The notes under the pieces: generated by a model | The model's input: only the letters and a program-made list of their open reading frames with translations | What the model was told of the DNA's origin: nothing | The model's database searches: none | Position numbers and translations under genes: made by a program | In this document: positions 1-11,214 of the stretch, piece by piece | Layout of the letters: every line of letters starts with the position of its first letter | Numbering within the stretch: position 1 is the stretch's first letter | Assembly (NCBI GenBank): GCA_030674185.1 | Contig: JAPXFY010000022.1 | Coordinates: forward strand, 37,942,540-38,006,539 | DNA length: 64,000 bases | Source of the DNA: Monoplex corrugatus | Lineage: Eukaryota > Mollusca > Gastropoda > Littorinimorpha > Ranellidae | Direction: 5' to 3'

Positions 1-840
1 ACCCACGTTACTGCATCAACAATATACCAGCCAGTCAGTTTTTAAGGTTAAGACGCATCTGTTCTCGACCAGAAGATTTCAATGCTAATAGCGATCGCAT
101 GATGAAGTACTTTGCACGCCGTGGATACCCTCTCCCTCTCCTCCAGGCTGCTAAATTAAAAGCTGAAAACACCCCGAGACTTGCAACCTTGGCATACAAG
201 GCTAAATGTAAGCACTCGAGAGTGCCCATCATAATGACCCACAACCCTTTGAATCCTCCTCTGCGGAAATGGTTGAAAGAGAAACTTCCGATACTCCACA
301 ACAGCCACAAAATGACTAAAGCCATACCGGTTGAACCTATAGTAGGGGAGAGAAACTGTAAATCTCTTAATATATTAATGCCGTCTGCTCTTCCCCCCAT
401 TCTACTGCCAACAAAGAGGCAGGGTGCTTCAAATGCAATAAAAAATGTGTTGTATGCCTAGAACATCTCCAGGAAACGAAGGAGTTTTCCAGCTCCAGAA
501 CCACAGAGAAATTCACAATTAGAGAAAGATTAGACTGTGATAGCGAGGGTATCATTTATCTTTTATTCTGTGATAAATGTGCCCACACCCAATATGTCGG
601 AGAAACAAAAAACTCCCTGAAGGTCAGATTTTATCAACACATGTCGAACATAAGAAAAAACACAGGAACCCTAGTGACCCAACATTTTAATTCCAGTGGC
701 CATTCCCTGTCTGACATGAAGTGTGTCATTTTAGAGAAAGTGCATGGCCAGAATCTAAGTTCCAGACTCAGAAGAGAACAATTTTGGATCACTAAACTAC
801 AAACTTTGTCCCCCCTGGGTCTTAACATCTTAGAGGTTTA
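1..840 (+). pseudogene. Penelope-like element remnant: RT C-terminus plus GIY-YIG endonuclease
   Basis: The plus strand encodes the end of a Penelope-like reverse transcriptase: an IPASQFLRLRRICS stretch near 24-65, then ARRGYP at about 114-131. A cysteine cluster follows (CNKKCVVC near 431), then a GIY-YIG nuclease domain with IIYLLFC and QYVGETKNSLKVRF at about 550-640, ending at a stop at 838-840. The RT part is in the frame of base 99 and the nuclease part in the frame of base 641, so a frameshift lies at roughly 410-425. The RT palm with its catalytic aspartates would lie left of the window. RT fused to GIY-YIG is diagnostic of Penelope-like elements, which use the nuclease to nick target DNA. 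This copy is dead from the frameshift. Confidence 0.88.
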
Positions 841-1205
841 AGAGCCTTATATATTCTTAGGCACAACAGTTCCACTTGGGCTTGCCTACTGTAATCTGTT
901 TTTGAGTATGGAGGGGCGCTCATCTGGAACACAGTATTGGATGCTCTTCGAATCCTATATTTCAAACCCCCTGTATTTTAAATAATTTTAACTCTTTGGG
1001 TAGGAATTTATATATTAATTCATTTACTTCTCCTTTCATTCATTTTATAAATTCCCTATTTCTCATTCCCCTACAGACCTCTTCCCCCCTCTCCCTCTTT
1101 CTTCCGTTCTTTTTCTTCCTCTCTTTCTTTCCCTCCCTGACCCCCTTCTTCCTCTTATCCCACACATCGGTTCGCCAGAGAAGGAGAGCGAGGACTTTCA
1201 TTTGG
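841..1205. other. No gene seen; downstream flank of the Penelope-like remnant
   Basis: AT-rich then pyrimidine-rich sequence without a supported coding region. The first part may be the 3' untranslated region of the Penelope-like element, but no terminal repeat could be recognised. Confidence 0.5.
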
Positions 1206-1208
1206 AAG

Positions 1209-1449
1209 ACGGGGGCATATATATATATTACACATATATACACGTATATAGATATACATACACATTTACACAATATACATATATACATACATACATACAT
1301 ATATATATGTATGTATATATATATACATAAACACAAAATATATTTATATGAGAGAGAGAACGAGAGACAGACAGACAGACAGACAGAGACAAAGAGACAG
1401 AGAGAGCATGATTGTGTGTACGTGCGTGTGTGTGTGTACGTGCTTGCGT

Positions 1450-1483
<34 letters not shown>

Positions 1484-1850
1484 GTGTGTTTGTGTACGTG
1501 CTTGCGTGGTGTGTGTGTGCGCGCATGCGCCTTGGTGTTTTTTCCCCAACTCGTCAGAGAGATAGAGATAGGAAACAGAAGAGAAAGAAAGAAACAGACA
1601 GAGCGAGGGGGGAGGGGGGAGAGAGAGGGAGAGACAGACAGACAAAAAGAGAGAGGGGAGAGAGTGAGAGAGAGCAGAGAGAGAGACAGAGACAAATAAC
1701 AGACAGAGACAGAGAGAGGAGACAGAAGAGAAAGACAGAAACACAGAGACAGAGAGAGGGAGAGGGTGGGGAGAAAGCGAGAGAGACAGACAGACAGACA
1801 AAGATAGAGAGGGGGACAGAGAGAGAGAGAGGGAGAAAGAGCAAGCCATC
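1209..1850. repeat. Compound microsatellite cluster (TA, CATA, GACA, TG, GAGA)
   Basis: Consecutive simple-sequence blocks: TATA/CATA from about 1215-1345, GACA near 1365-1385, TG with TGCG variants at about 1415-1525, and GA/GACA from about 1555-1845. Open frames here code for low-complexity Ser/Leu, Thr/His or Arg/Glu and are not genes. Confidence 0.95.
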
Positions 1851-1907
1851 GTTAATTATGGAAGTTGGTGGAACACGCCCACAACCTGTAGCCTACCACT
1901 CATTCAA

Positions 1908-1992
1908 CACAGGTTGCCTGCCTGCCTGTTTGCCTACCTGTCAGCCTACCTGTCTGCCTACCTGCCTGCCTGCCTGCCTGCCTGCCCGCCCT
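1908..1992. repeat. (CTGCC/CTACC)n pentanucleotide-like repeat
   Basis: CCTGCCTGCCTG and CCTACCTGTC blocks repeat without interruption. It is a short tetranucleotide-type microsatellite with no coding support. Confidence 0.85.
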
Positions 1993-2039
1993 GCTGGTTA
2001 AAAGCTTCCACTTGGTTAGAACTCTTCAGGACAGCTCTT

Positions 2040-2505
2040 TGGTGCTTCGTTTCCACTGCTTTTTGTGATTAGACAGGGTAAGAGCGGTTCCCTGTTTCTG
2101 TCAAAGACCTGAAAGCCAAGGACCAGCGTCTGCTCGTAGTTTCGGCTGGATTTCCATTACTCTTGGGCTGTGATTGTTTGTTTGAAGCGGTCCATCCATT
2201 CTTTCACGGACCAGCCTCTGTTGGTAGCTACGGCCGAGTTCCATGACGCTTGCGCTGTTGGTTTCTGTTTAGAGTAGTTCCTATAGTTCCTTAAGACTTT
2301 CAAGGATCTGAAAGCCAGGGACCAGCCTCTGTTCGAAGTGTCGGCTGGATTTTCATTACTCTTGCCCTGATTTATTTCTGTTTGTTGAGTAGTTCCTTAC
2401 TTCTTTCAAAGACCTTAAAACCAGGGACCAGCCCCTGTTCATAGTTACATCCGAGTTCCATGATGCTTGCGCTGTTTGATTTCTGTTTGTTTAGAACAGT
2501 TCCTG
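2040..2505. repeat. Tandem repeat of about 110 bp, left part
   Basis: Diverged copies of a unit built around GGGACCAGCCTCTGTTCG, then GGCTGGAGTTCCATGACGC and TTTCTGTTTGTTTAGAGCAG. GGGACCAG-like starts lie near 2118, 2209, 2317 and 2426, giving a spacing of about 90-110 bp. The tandem is cut by a B-family LINE at 2506 and resumes at 3162. Confidence 0.85.
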
Positions 2506-3161
2506 TTCAGTTCAGTTCATATTGCTTATAGCCCAGCCGACTACTTGAGCCATATCAGGGCTAACACCAACGTCAAAAACGACAACCCGGTTAAGATAAA
2601 AGACAACAGTTAAAAACCATGCTCACTGTTAACCTTGCAAATCTAAAATGCCATTAAAGAAAAATAGACGTAAAATCATATCTGGTGAAATCTATTGACC
2701 TCTTGTAAAAACTGGAAAATTGCATCAGGAGGGACATCTCGGAAGAGGTTCTTCAAGGAGTCCGCTGTGTAATGCTTTTGTTTCACATCGTACAAGTCCC
2801 AGCAATCGAGGAGGTGGTGTCGGATGCTCAACGGCTCATCACACGGTATACGCCATGGTACTTCTGCATTTTTTATAGGTAGAAATGAGTGTAGATTGTG
2901 TGACCCGTGTGTAACCTACATAACACTGTCTCTTTCTTACGGTTTCCTGCAGCAGATGGGAAGAGTTTTTCAGACTAGGGCGGATTTGGAAAAGTTTGTT
3001 ATCTGTCTGTTTATTCCAATCCTGCTGCCACACATTTCTCACGTAACTGCGTATTTTCGATTTGATAACTGTGTAAGGAATCAAGGATTTAGACATCTTT
3101 TCCCTTGTGGCCTTTCTGGCCAGGCAGTCATTATCATTTCATTGCCTCCAATACTAACATG
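2506..3161 (-). mobile_element. B family: 5'-truncated I-like LINE with 12-bp target-site duplication
   Basis: Read on the minus strand, this holds the end of a LINE ORF2: a VWQQDWNKQTDNKLFQIRPS segment near 2990-3050 matches the W..W..NKL..I.P pattern seen after RNase H in I/jockey-type elements, followed by the degraded zinc-knuckle region. Then come the 3' UTR, the shared 3' hairpin and a (TGAAC)n tail at 2506-2520. Flanks GAACAGTTCCTG (2494-2505) and GAACAGTTCTTG (3162-3173) are a 12-bp target-site duplication, so both insertion limits are visible. The ORF is broken. It inserted inside the 110-bp tandem repeat. Confidence 0.85.
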
Positions 3162-3400
3162 GAACAGTTCTTGTAGTTCCTTGATTCTTTCAAAGACCTG
3201 AAAGCCAGGGACCAACATCTATTCGTAATTACGGCTGAAAGTTCCATTACCCTTGCGCTGTGACTGATTGCTGTTTCTTTAGAGCAGTTCCTTGCCTCGT
3301 TCAAGGACCTGAAAGCCAGGGACCAACTTCTGTTCGTAGTTACGGCTGGAGTTCCATGACGCTTGCGCTGTGATCGATTTCTGTCTGTTTTTAGAGTTAT
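3162..3400. repeat. Tandem repeat of about 110 bp, right part
   Basis: Continuation of the tandem split by the B insertion. GGGACCAAC starts lie near 3208 and 3318 with the same internal order as at 2040-2505. A further lone unit (GGACTAGCGTCTGCTCG) lies near 4061. Confidence 0.85.
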
Positions 3401-3880
3401 TGTTATTTTTGTTTAAAGCCCAGCCGACTGCGTAGAGCCATATCAGGGCTATAACCACTTCAAAACACATACAATGCTTCAACAGGAATAAAAATGGGAC
3501 AGAAAATGTATCGCACAAGGGATCTAAAAAGCATACCTGAATTAAAATTTAAACATAACTAAGGACACTAAAACATATATGTATATAAGAACAGGCATAA
3601 ATTACCTAACATTGCTTCGGCATATCTAATTTCCCTAGAGCCAAAAATGCAGTTAATACATGTACCCAATTATCAATCCTACGAGAAAGTATGTGAGACT
3701 ATCGATCACATACAGGTGAATAGACCAGCAAGGCAGAAAACGATAGGAAGAAATGACAAAGCAAAGGAGTGAAGAAGAAACCTGGAGATTGACAGAATAG
3801 TTAATTTCTTCCACAGAATTTCCAGAAAGTGAGGATACTATTTATACTGAAAGAGCCCCCAGCATCCCATCGGAGGGAAA
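3391..3880 (-). mobile_element. A family, nearly full-length copy
   Basis: Reads on plus from the (GTT)n tail through AAAGCCCAGCCGACTGCG to GGGGATACTATTTATACTG and AGCCCCCAGCATCCC, so the sense strand is minus. No coding capacity. The 5' end was defined by comparing copies, all of which stop near CCGGGGGC...CCCC. Confidence 0.85.
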
Positions 3881-4015
3881 ATGATAGGAAGAGATGACAG
3901 AGCAAATGAGTGAAGAAGAAACCATGAGAGTGACAAAAAAGTGGAAATTTCTCGCACAAAATTTTCAGGTGGGGATACTATGTATCATTGAAGAGCCCGC
4001 GACATCCCCACGGGG
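3879..4015 (-). mobile_element. A family, 5' fragment
   Basis: Repeats only the 5' part of the A element, from GATAGGAAGAGATGACAG to CATCCCCACGGGG, directly after another A copy. It is a head fragment left by duplication or by a second insertion. Confidence 0.75.
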
Positions 4016-4319
4016 TGGGTGAGTTAGGTGAGCAGGGGGGGGGGGAGGGAGAGGAAAGTTAAGGACTAGCGTCTGCTCGTAGTTACAGCTAAGTTTTTAT
4101 TACGCTTGCTTCGTTTGTTTGTTTTAGGGGCACTTGCAATTTGCTGTGGTTGTTTATATGTTGCTGAAGAGCAAATGCTCACAACGTTTATGTTCTTTTC
4201 TTCTGCTTCTTTTATCTTTCTGTTTGTGCCTTCATGGGTGTCGCGGGGAATTCTGTTTATGGTCTTACAATTAAACGGTTTTCGTCTTGCGTCTCGAGTC
4301 TGCATCTCTATTTCTTCTT

Positions 4320-4321
4320 CT

Positions 4322-4401
<80 letters not shown>

Positions 4402-4530
4402 CTGCGCGTATGCGTGGTGTGTGTGTGTGTGTGCATGAATGCGCGCGCGCTGGTGTGTGTGTGTGTGTGTGTCTTTGTGTGTCCGCGCGTGTGTGCGTGG
4501 TGTGTGTGTGCGTGGTGTGTGTGTGCGTGG

Positions 4531-4575
<45 letters not shown>

Positions 4576-4845
4576 TGTGTGTATGTGTGTGTGTGTGCGT
4601 GCGTGCATGCGCGCCTGTGCATGTGTACGTGCGTGCGTGCGTACGTATGTGTGCGTGCGTACGTATGTGTGTATGTGTGTGTGCGTGCGTATGTGTGTGT
4701 GTCCGTGCGTGCGTGCGTGCGTATGTGTGTGTGCGTGCGTATGTGTGTGCGTGCGTATGTGTGTGTGCGTGCGTTATGTGTGTGTGTCCGTGTGCGTGTG
4801 GTATGTGTGTGGTCTCTCTCTCTCTCTCTCTCTTCCCCCCTCTCT
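4320..4845. repeat. (TG)n microsatellite with TGCG variants and a (TC)n end
   Basis: About 490 bp of alternating TG with CGTGCG and TATG interruptions, then a TC run at 4814-4832. Alternating purine/pyrimidine DNA of this length could adopt Z-form. Val/Cys open frames here are artefacts. Confidence 0.95.
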
Positions 4846-4989
4846 CCAGTACACCATGTCTGTTAGAGTGTCAATACAGGTAGATGAGACAATGGCATAA
4901 ATGTAACTTGGTCTTTTGTGCTAACTTTTATATCGTTGGAAAATTATGTTTCAATTCAGCTCATTTCATTTGATCTCCCCCCCCCCACC

Positions 4990-5310
4990 CCCTATTTCTG
5001 TGTCTTTCTGTCTGACTGACTGTCTCTGTCTGACTCTGTCTCTGTCTGTCTGTCTCTCTGTCTGTGTCTGTCTGACTGTCCGACTCTTGTCTGTCTGACT
5101 CTGACTGACTCCGTCTATGTCTTTCTGTCCAGTGTCTGTCTGACGCTGTCTGTCTGACTGTCTGCTCTCTGTCCGCTGTCTGTCTGACTCTTTAACTCAC
5201 TCTGACTGTCCGACGCTTTCTGACTCAGTCTGTCTGACTCTGTCTGACTCAGATTCTGTCTGTCTGACTGACTGGCTCTGACTCTGTCTCCGTCTTTCTC
5301 ACACACACAC
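4990..5310. repeat. CTGT/CTGACT-rich simple repeat
   Basis: Irregular tandem of CTGTCTGACTGTC-like units, ending in a (CA)n/CCCCAC tract at 5300-5342. Confidence 0.85.
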
Positions 5311-5502
5311 ACCCCCACACACACACAAACACCCCCACACACAGTCAATTGCGCGAATCATTAGAGTATAACCATCTTATAACTTACACAGCTCCTCGCG
5401 TACCCTGAAAAAGACGTGGGAAAAATCAGTATATTCGCGCACACAGTCTACAGATATGTGCCCCCAGCGATGACCATTCCGCCCAGTTTATCACCAAGGG
5501 GT

Positions 5503-5634
5503 TATTGTCATTGTCATTGTTATTGTCGCTTAAAGCCCAGCCGACTGCACAGAGCCACATCAGGGCTTTAACCAACTCAGCAAGTACACAATGCCTCACT
5601 GGAGAAAAAATAATCTAGGAGATTAGTACACATT
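5503..5634 (-). mobile_element. A family, 3' fragment (divergent subfamily)
   Basis: Contains CTTAAAGCCCAGCCGACTGC and CAGGGCTTTAACC with GCAAGTACACAATGCCTCAC, then stops. It shares diagnostic changes (TTTAACC, CTCAGCAAG) with the fragment at 6183-6366, which suggests a subfamily. Confidence 0.7.
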
Positions 5635-6184
5635 TTGTTGTTGTTGTTGTTGTTGTTGTTCTTGTTTAAAGCCCACCTGACTGCATAGAGCCATATCAGG
5701 GCTATAACCGCTTTAAAACATACAAAACTTCAACAAGAAAAACCAAAGAAAAAGAAAATTAAGTACACATAGTAAGGCATTCGCGCACATAATCTAAGGA
5801 CATGCCCCAGGCGTTGACCACTCCAATTTATCGCACAGGGGATTTTAAAAACATACCTGAATACAAATATAAGCATAGCTACGGACACCAAAACATAAAA
5901 ACGGACCTAAAGCACCAAAAATTGCTTCCACATATTTCACCTCCCTAGAGCCAAAAATGCACTTAATACATGTACTCGATTATCAATCCTAAGACAAAAT
6001 ACGTAAGACTTTATCGAACACATACAGGTGAATGGACCAGCAAGGCAGAAAATGATAGAAATGACAGAAAGCAAAGGAGAAAGAAAGAAAGAGTGACAGA
6101 AAAGAGGAAATTTCTTACCACAGAATTTCCAGAAAGTGGGGATACTATCTATATTGAAAGAGCCCCCGGCATTCTTACGGGGAG
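5635..6184 (-). mobile_element. A family, full-length copy
   Basis: About 550 bp from a (GTT)n tail at 5635 through the shared 3' hairpin to GGCATTCTTACGGGG. It has the same limits as most other A copies, which supports these as the true element ends. Confidence 0.85.
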
Positions 6185-6366
6185 GTTATTTTCGCTTAAA
6201 GCCCAGCCGACTGCGCAGAGCCACATCAGGGCTTTAACCATCTCAGCAAGTATATCATACCTCACTGGAGAAATAAAATCTGGGAAAAAATACACATATC
6301 AATGCATTTACATAAATAATCTGATATGCCCGTGGCGTTGACCTTTCCATCCAATTTATCACTCGA
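6183..6366 (-). mobile_element. A family, 3' fragment (divergent subfamily)
   Basis: Same CGCTTAAAGCCCAGCC start and CTCAGCAAGTATATC variant as the fragment at 5503-5634. It ends inside the central region at TTTATCACTCGAG. Confidence 0.7.
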
Positions 6367-7905
6367 GTTGTTATTCTTGTTTAAAGCCCAGCCGACTGCG
6401 TAGTAGTCATATCAGGGCTATAACTGCTTCAAAACGTAGAAAACTTCAACATGACAACAACAACAAACAAACAAAAGAAGAAGAAAAGAAAAGTACACAT
6501 ATCAACGCATTTGCGCACTTAAGGGTTTAAGAAAACAAATCTGAATACAAATGTATACGTAACTACGGAAACTAAAACATACATATAAAAACAGGCCTAA
6601 ACTAAAAACATACATATAAAAACAGACCTAAACTAAAAACATACATATAAAAACAGACCTAAACTAAAAACATACATATAAAAACAGACCTAAACTAAAA
6701 ACATACATATAAAAACAGGCCTTAACTAAAAACATACATATAAAAACAGGCCTAAACTAAAAACATACATATAAAAACAGGCCTAAACTAAAAACATACA
6801 TATAAAAACAGACCTAAACTAAAAACATACATATAAAAACAGACCTAAACTAAAAACATACATATAAAAACAGGCCTTAACTAAAAACATACATATAAAA
6901 ACAGCCTAAACTAAAAACATACATATAAAAACAGGCCTTAACTAAAAACATACATATAAAAACAGGCCTAAACTAAAAACATACATATAAAAACAGGCCT
7001 TAACTAAAAACATACATATAAAAACAAGCCTAAACTAAAAACATACATATAAAAACAACCTAAACTAAAACATACATATAAAAAACAGGCCTTAACTAAA
7101 AACATACATATAAAAACAGGCCTAAACTAAAAACATACATATAAAAACAAGCCTAAACTAAAAACATACATATAAAAACAGGCCTTAACTAAAAACATAC
7201 ATATAAAAACAGGCCTAAACTAAAAACATACATATAAAAACAGGCCTAAACTAAAAACATACATATAAAAACAGGCCTTAACTAAAAACATACATATAAA
7301 AACAGGCCTTAAACTAAAAACATACATATAAAAACAGGCCTAAACTAAAAACATACATATAAAAACAGGCCTTAACTAAAAACATACATATAAAAACAGG
7401 CCTTAACTAAAAACATACATATAAAAACAAGCCTAAACTAAAAACATACATATAAAAACAGGCCTTAACTAAAAACATACATATAAAAAACAGGCCTTAA
7501 CTAAAAACATACATATAAAAACAAGGCCTTAAACTAAAAACATACATATAAAAACAGGCCTTAACTAAAAACATACATATAAAAACAGGCCTTAACTAAA
7601 AACATACATATAAAAACAGGCCTTAACTAAAAAACATACATATAAAAACAGGCCTTAACTAAAAACATACATATAAAAACAGGCCTTTAAACTAAAAAAC
7701 AAATACATATAAAAACAGGCCTTAACTAAAAACATACATATAAAAACAGGCCTTAACTAAAACACATATAAAAACGGGCCTAACAAACTAAAAAACAGGT
7801 ACAAAAATAAAAAACAGGACCTCAAAAAACTAAAAACATACATAATAAAAACAAGCCTAAACTAAAACATACATATAAAAACAGGCCGTAATTACCTCAA
7901 ATTGC
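6367..7905 (-). mobile_element. A family copy expanded by an internal minisatellite
   Basis: An A copy starts at 6367 with the tail and AAAGCCCAGCCGACTGCG and runs normally to about 6560, where ACTAAAACATACATATAAA begins to repeat. Past about 7880 it resumes with the expected A sequence (GTAATTACCTCAAATTGC) and then breaks off near 7905. The expansion therefore lies inside the element. Confidence 0.85.
6560..7882. repeat. 31-bp minisatellite, about 42 copies, derived from the A interior
   Basis: Unit CTAAAAACATACATATAAA followed by AACAGGCCTAAA (31 bp). Copies differ mainly by GACC/GGCC and TAA/TTAA. Ordinary A copies carry this stretch once (ACTAAAACATATAAAAACAG then GCATAAATTACC). Units near 7700-7850 are degraded, giving an array edge. 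Confidence 0.9.
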
Positions 7906-8560
7906 TTCTGCCCAATGGGGGAAGCTGGAGGTGGGGTGGGGAGGGGAGATTGTTGCTGTGAATGCGTCTCTGGTACAGAGTAGCCAAGATCTAGTCTCAT
8001 GACCGTGAACAAGTTAAGGAACATGGTCAGCTTTTTGTCACTGTAAATGGGGGAGGTGGGGGGGCGAGATTTGTTATCGTTATGGGTTTGATTTTATGAC
8101 CCATTTCATATGCCACTTTAAGTCACTAAAGTTGGGGTAATTATTCACAATGTTATCATAATGCATGACGATATGGGCGATAATCATGACGCTATGGAGT
8201 TCCACTCTGAATTGAAATCGCATAACAGGGCTGTACTTGATGTTTACATTGTAATATGCTTTGATGTCAACCAGGCCCGAAAGATACCAGCGCCTGCAGT
8301 GCTGACCATCCTCAATAACGTATCCCTAAGGTAGACGAGATTCGACTGTGCCTAGTCTTCTGAATGTGCCCACAACACGCTCAGCTCTGGGTAAGAGCAG
8401 GTCAGAGCAGAAAAATCTGAATAAATTTCTTTGATTGATGGTGGACTTTTCAAACTGAAGGCCTTCCAGTCAGTACACTTTCCATAACCACTTCACCATA
8501 AAAAAAATGGCAGTCCTTTTCCTTCGCGCCCACGCCTTGTTCTGTTTCATCTTTCAAATC
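7906..8560. other. No gene or recognised repeat
   Basis: Single-copy-looking sequence with short G-rich patches (near 7925-7950 and 8050-8065). No long frame, splice-supported exon or repeat family could be recognised. Confidence 0.5.
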
Positions 8561-8584
8561 ACATCTCAATACTTACCTCACCAC

Positions 8585-9395
8585 AGACATCTTCAGAACA
8601 TCCACAGGACATTTACAGGACATCTACTGGACCTCTACTGGTTATCTGCAGACCATCTACTTAACATCTACTGGACATCTATAGACATCTACAGTCCATC
8701 TACTGTCCATCTACAGATATCTACAGTACATTTACAGGACATCTACTGGAACTCTACTGGCTATCTGCAGATCATCTACTTAACATCTACTGGACATCTA
8801 TAGACATCTACAGTCCATCTACAGGACATTTACAGGATATCACAGGACATCTACTGGACCTCTACTGGACATCTACAGTCCATCTACAGACATCTACAGG
8901 ACATCTACAGTCCATCTACAGTCCATCTACAGGACATCTACAGGACATTTACTGGACCTCTACTGGCTATCTAAAATCTACTTAACACCTAATGGACATC
9001 TACAGACATCTACAGACATTACAGACATCTACAGACATCTACAGACATTACAGACATTACAGACATCTACAGGACATCTACAGGACTGTACAGTACATCT
9101 ACAGGATATCACAGGACAACTACAGGACAACTACAGGACATCTACAGGACATCTACAGAATATCTACAGGACATCACACGACTTCTACAGGACATCTACA
9201 GAACATCACAGACATCAGACACTAAGGACATCACAGTGACATCAAGTACAGGATCAAGACATCTAAGGACATATCACAGGACATCTATACAGGATATCTA
9301 CAGAATCTACTAGGACATCTTACTGACATCTACAGACATTCAGACATCTACTGGACATCTACCTCCACATGACATCTACATCTGCAGACATCTGT
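8585..9395. repeat. Minisatellite with an 11-bp unit (GGACATCTACA)
   Basis: Irregular tandem of GGACATCTACA and variants (CTGGACATCTA, AGTCCATCTAC, CAGACATCTAC). A larger block of about 190 bp recurs at about 8600-8760 and 8720-8830 (ACTGGCTATCTGCAGA-like). Tyr/Thr/Ile-rich frames are by-products. Confidence 0.88.
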
Positions 9396-9398
9396 TAT

Positions 9399-10060
9399 GT
9401 TGGCTGGTGCTGGCCGTCCATTTCTTTCTTGTCAATGCTTCTTCCATTAATTGTGTTTAACCACACTGTCACGTTTGCTGATGTTGACCGGCAGTCTTTT
9501 TCTTTCTTGTCTACGCTTCGTTCGTTAATTTTGTTTAACCACATTGTCACGTTGGCTGGTATTGGCAGTCCTTTTCTTTCTTGTCTATGCTTTGTTCATT
9601 AATTTTGTTTAACCACACCGTCAAGTTGGCTGGTGTGGGATGGCCGTCCTTTTCTATGCTTAGTTCAGTTATTTTGTTTAACCACGCTGTCACGTTGGCT
9701 GGTGTTGGCCGTCCTTTTCTTTCCTGTCTTTGCTTCGTCCATTAATTTTGTTTAACCACATTGCCACGTGGATTGGTGTTGGCAGTCCTTTTCTTTCCTG
9801 TCTCTGCTTCGTTCATTACCAGTGTTTAACTACACTGTCACGTTGGCTATGTTGGCTGTCCTTTTATTTCCTGTCTATGGTTTGTTCATTAATTTTGTTT
9901 AAATACACTGTCATGTTGGGTGGTGTTGGCCGTCATTTTTCTTTCTTGTCTATGCTTCGTTCACTAAATTTGTTTAACCACGCTGTCACTTTGGCTAGTG
10001 TTGGATGGCTGTCCTTTTCTTTCTTATCTATGCTTCGTTCATTAATTTTTGCTGACTCCC
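9399..10060. repeat. 74-bp minisatellite, about 9 copies
   Basis: Unit begins GTTGGCTGGTGTTGGCCGTC, continues with TTTTCTTTCTTGTCTATGC and ends AACCACACTGTCAC. Copies start near 9399, 9473, 9553, 9625, 9697, 9769, 9842, 9916 and 9990. Hydrophobic frames through it are not a credible membrane protein, because copies carry indels and no start context. Confidence 0.88.
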
Positions 10061-10194
10061 TCTCACGCATAAGTACTCTCTTACCGGGAGGGAACACTTA
10101 CCTAAGGAATGTACTTCTGGGTGAATTTATCATTCTGCCCAACCAGACTACGTTTCCGTTTCTAGCCAAACGGCATTTCTTCTTTTTCTCTTCT

Positions 10195-10201
10195 CTCTCT
10201 C

Positions 10202-10265
<64 letters not shown>

Positions 10266-10270
10266 CTGTA
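10195..10270. repeat. (TC)n microsatellite
   Basis: Uninterrupted TC dinucleotide run following the 74-bp repeat region. Confidence 0.95.
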
Positions 10271-10359
10271 TGTGTGTGTTTTATCTTCCTCAGAGATAAG
10301 CAGTGAGATAAGCCTTAGCTCTTCCAAATGTGCGTCGGTCGTGAGGAGTTCAGATTTTG

Positions 10360-10646
10360 GGGTTCAAGTTCATATTGCTTAGAGCCCAGCCGACTTCTAC
10401 AGCCATATCAGGGCTAAAACACCACATCAAAATTTGTTAAAACCATTCCTTTTCTCACACTGGATGGAGCAGCAGGGAAGTTTCTTTTTCTCCTAAATTT
10501 TGTATCTGGTGTGTGTTTGTGATCTTCCGCTTGACAAAGGCCAGTTGGCCGAAAATTTGCCCCTGTCTTGTCTTGTATTAAATACGCGTTCTTAATCTTT
10601 TTGTCATGTTTTTCTGGTTCCAGTTAAAAACCATGCTCACCGTTAG
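10360..10646 (-). mobile_element. B family 3' end, interrupted by a D element
   Basis: TTCATATTGCTTAGAGCCC and the hairpin lie at 10368-10425. The 3' UTR then breaks at about 10432 and resumes at 10622 with AGTTAAAAACCATGCTCACC. The intervening 190 bp is a D element. Confidence 0.75.
10432..10622 (+). mobile_element. D element, copy 1 (possible Penelope-type terminal fragment)
   Basis: Shares with 29579-29851 the order CCTTTTCTCACACTGGA, CTTGACAAAGGCCAGTTGG (10530-10548), CCGAAAATTT and GTCTTGTCTTGTATTAAATA, then CGCGTT. CTGACAAAGGCC...GGCCGAAA resembles a hammerhead ribozyme core with one altered base (see findings). Penelope-like elements are known to carry hammerhead motifs in their terminal repeats, so that origin is possible but unproven. 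Confidence 0.55.
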
Positions 10647-10975
10647 ATCAGTTCAGTTCATATTGCTTATAGACTACTAGAGCCATATCAGGGCTAACAC
10701 CATGTAAAAAACGACAACCTGGTTAAGATAAAAGACAGTTCAAAACCATGCTCACCGTCAACCTTGCAAATCTAAAATGCAGTTAGAGAAAAACTGACGT
10801 AAAATCATATCAGGTGAAATCTATTGATCGCTCGTAAAATCTGGAAAGTCGCATCAGGAGGGACGTCTCGGAAGAGGTTCTTTAAGGAGTCACCCGTGTA
10901 GTGCTTTTGTCTCACACCATACAAGTTCCAGGAATCAAAGAGGTGTCTGATGCTCAACGGCTCGTCATGGATTTT
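10647..10975 (-). mobile_element. B family, 5'-truncated copy
   Basis: A second B copy immediately follows: CAGTTCAGTTCATATTGC at 10651, the shortened hairpin, UTR, and the end of ORF2 (minus-strand DSLKNLF-type region at about 10860-10900), ending near GGCTCGTCATGG. Confidence 0.8.
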
Positions 10976-11214
10976 GGGATTCATTCATTATTCTTACCGG
11001 GGTACTTCCATATACGCTCGGCTCAAATATGCCTACGGTGTTTATGGAAGTCTTCGGGCCTGTGGACGCATCGTAAGCTTGGCCATTTTCGCTTAACTCT
11101 AAGAAACCAGTTGTTTTAATGCCATGTTGTCAATGCCTTCTTCTAATGTTTGAATCTACCGATTATAAAATGATTCCATATTATACAGCCCAAACTATCA
11201 TTATGAGAGACTAT

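Noticed and set aside
4234..4900. Val/Cys-rich frames of 150-210 codons
   Set aside because: Pure (TG)n/(TGCG)n translation.
9730..10299. Hydrophobic 189-codon frame resembling a membrane protein
   Set aside because: It follows the 74-bp minisatellite and (TC)n tract. The repeats carry indels that break the frame in other units.
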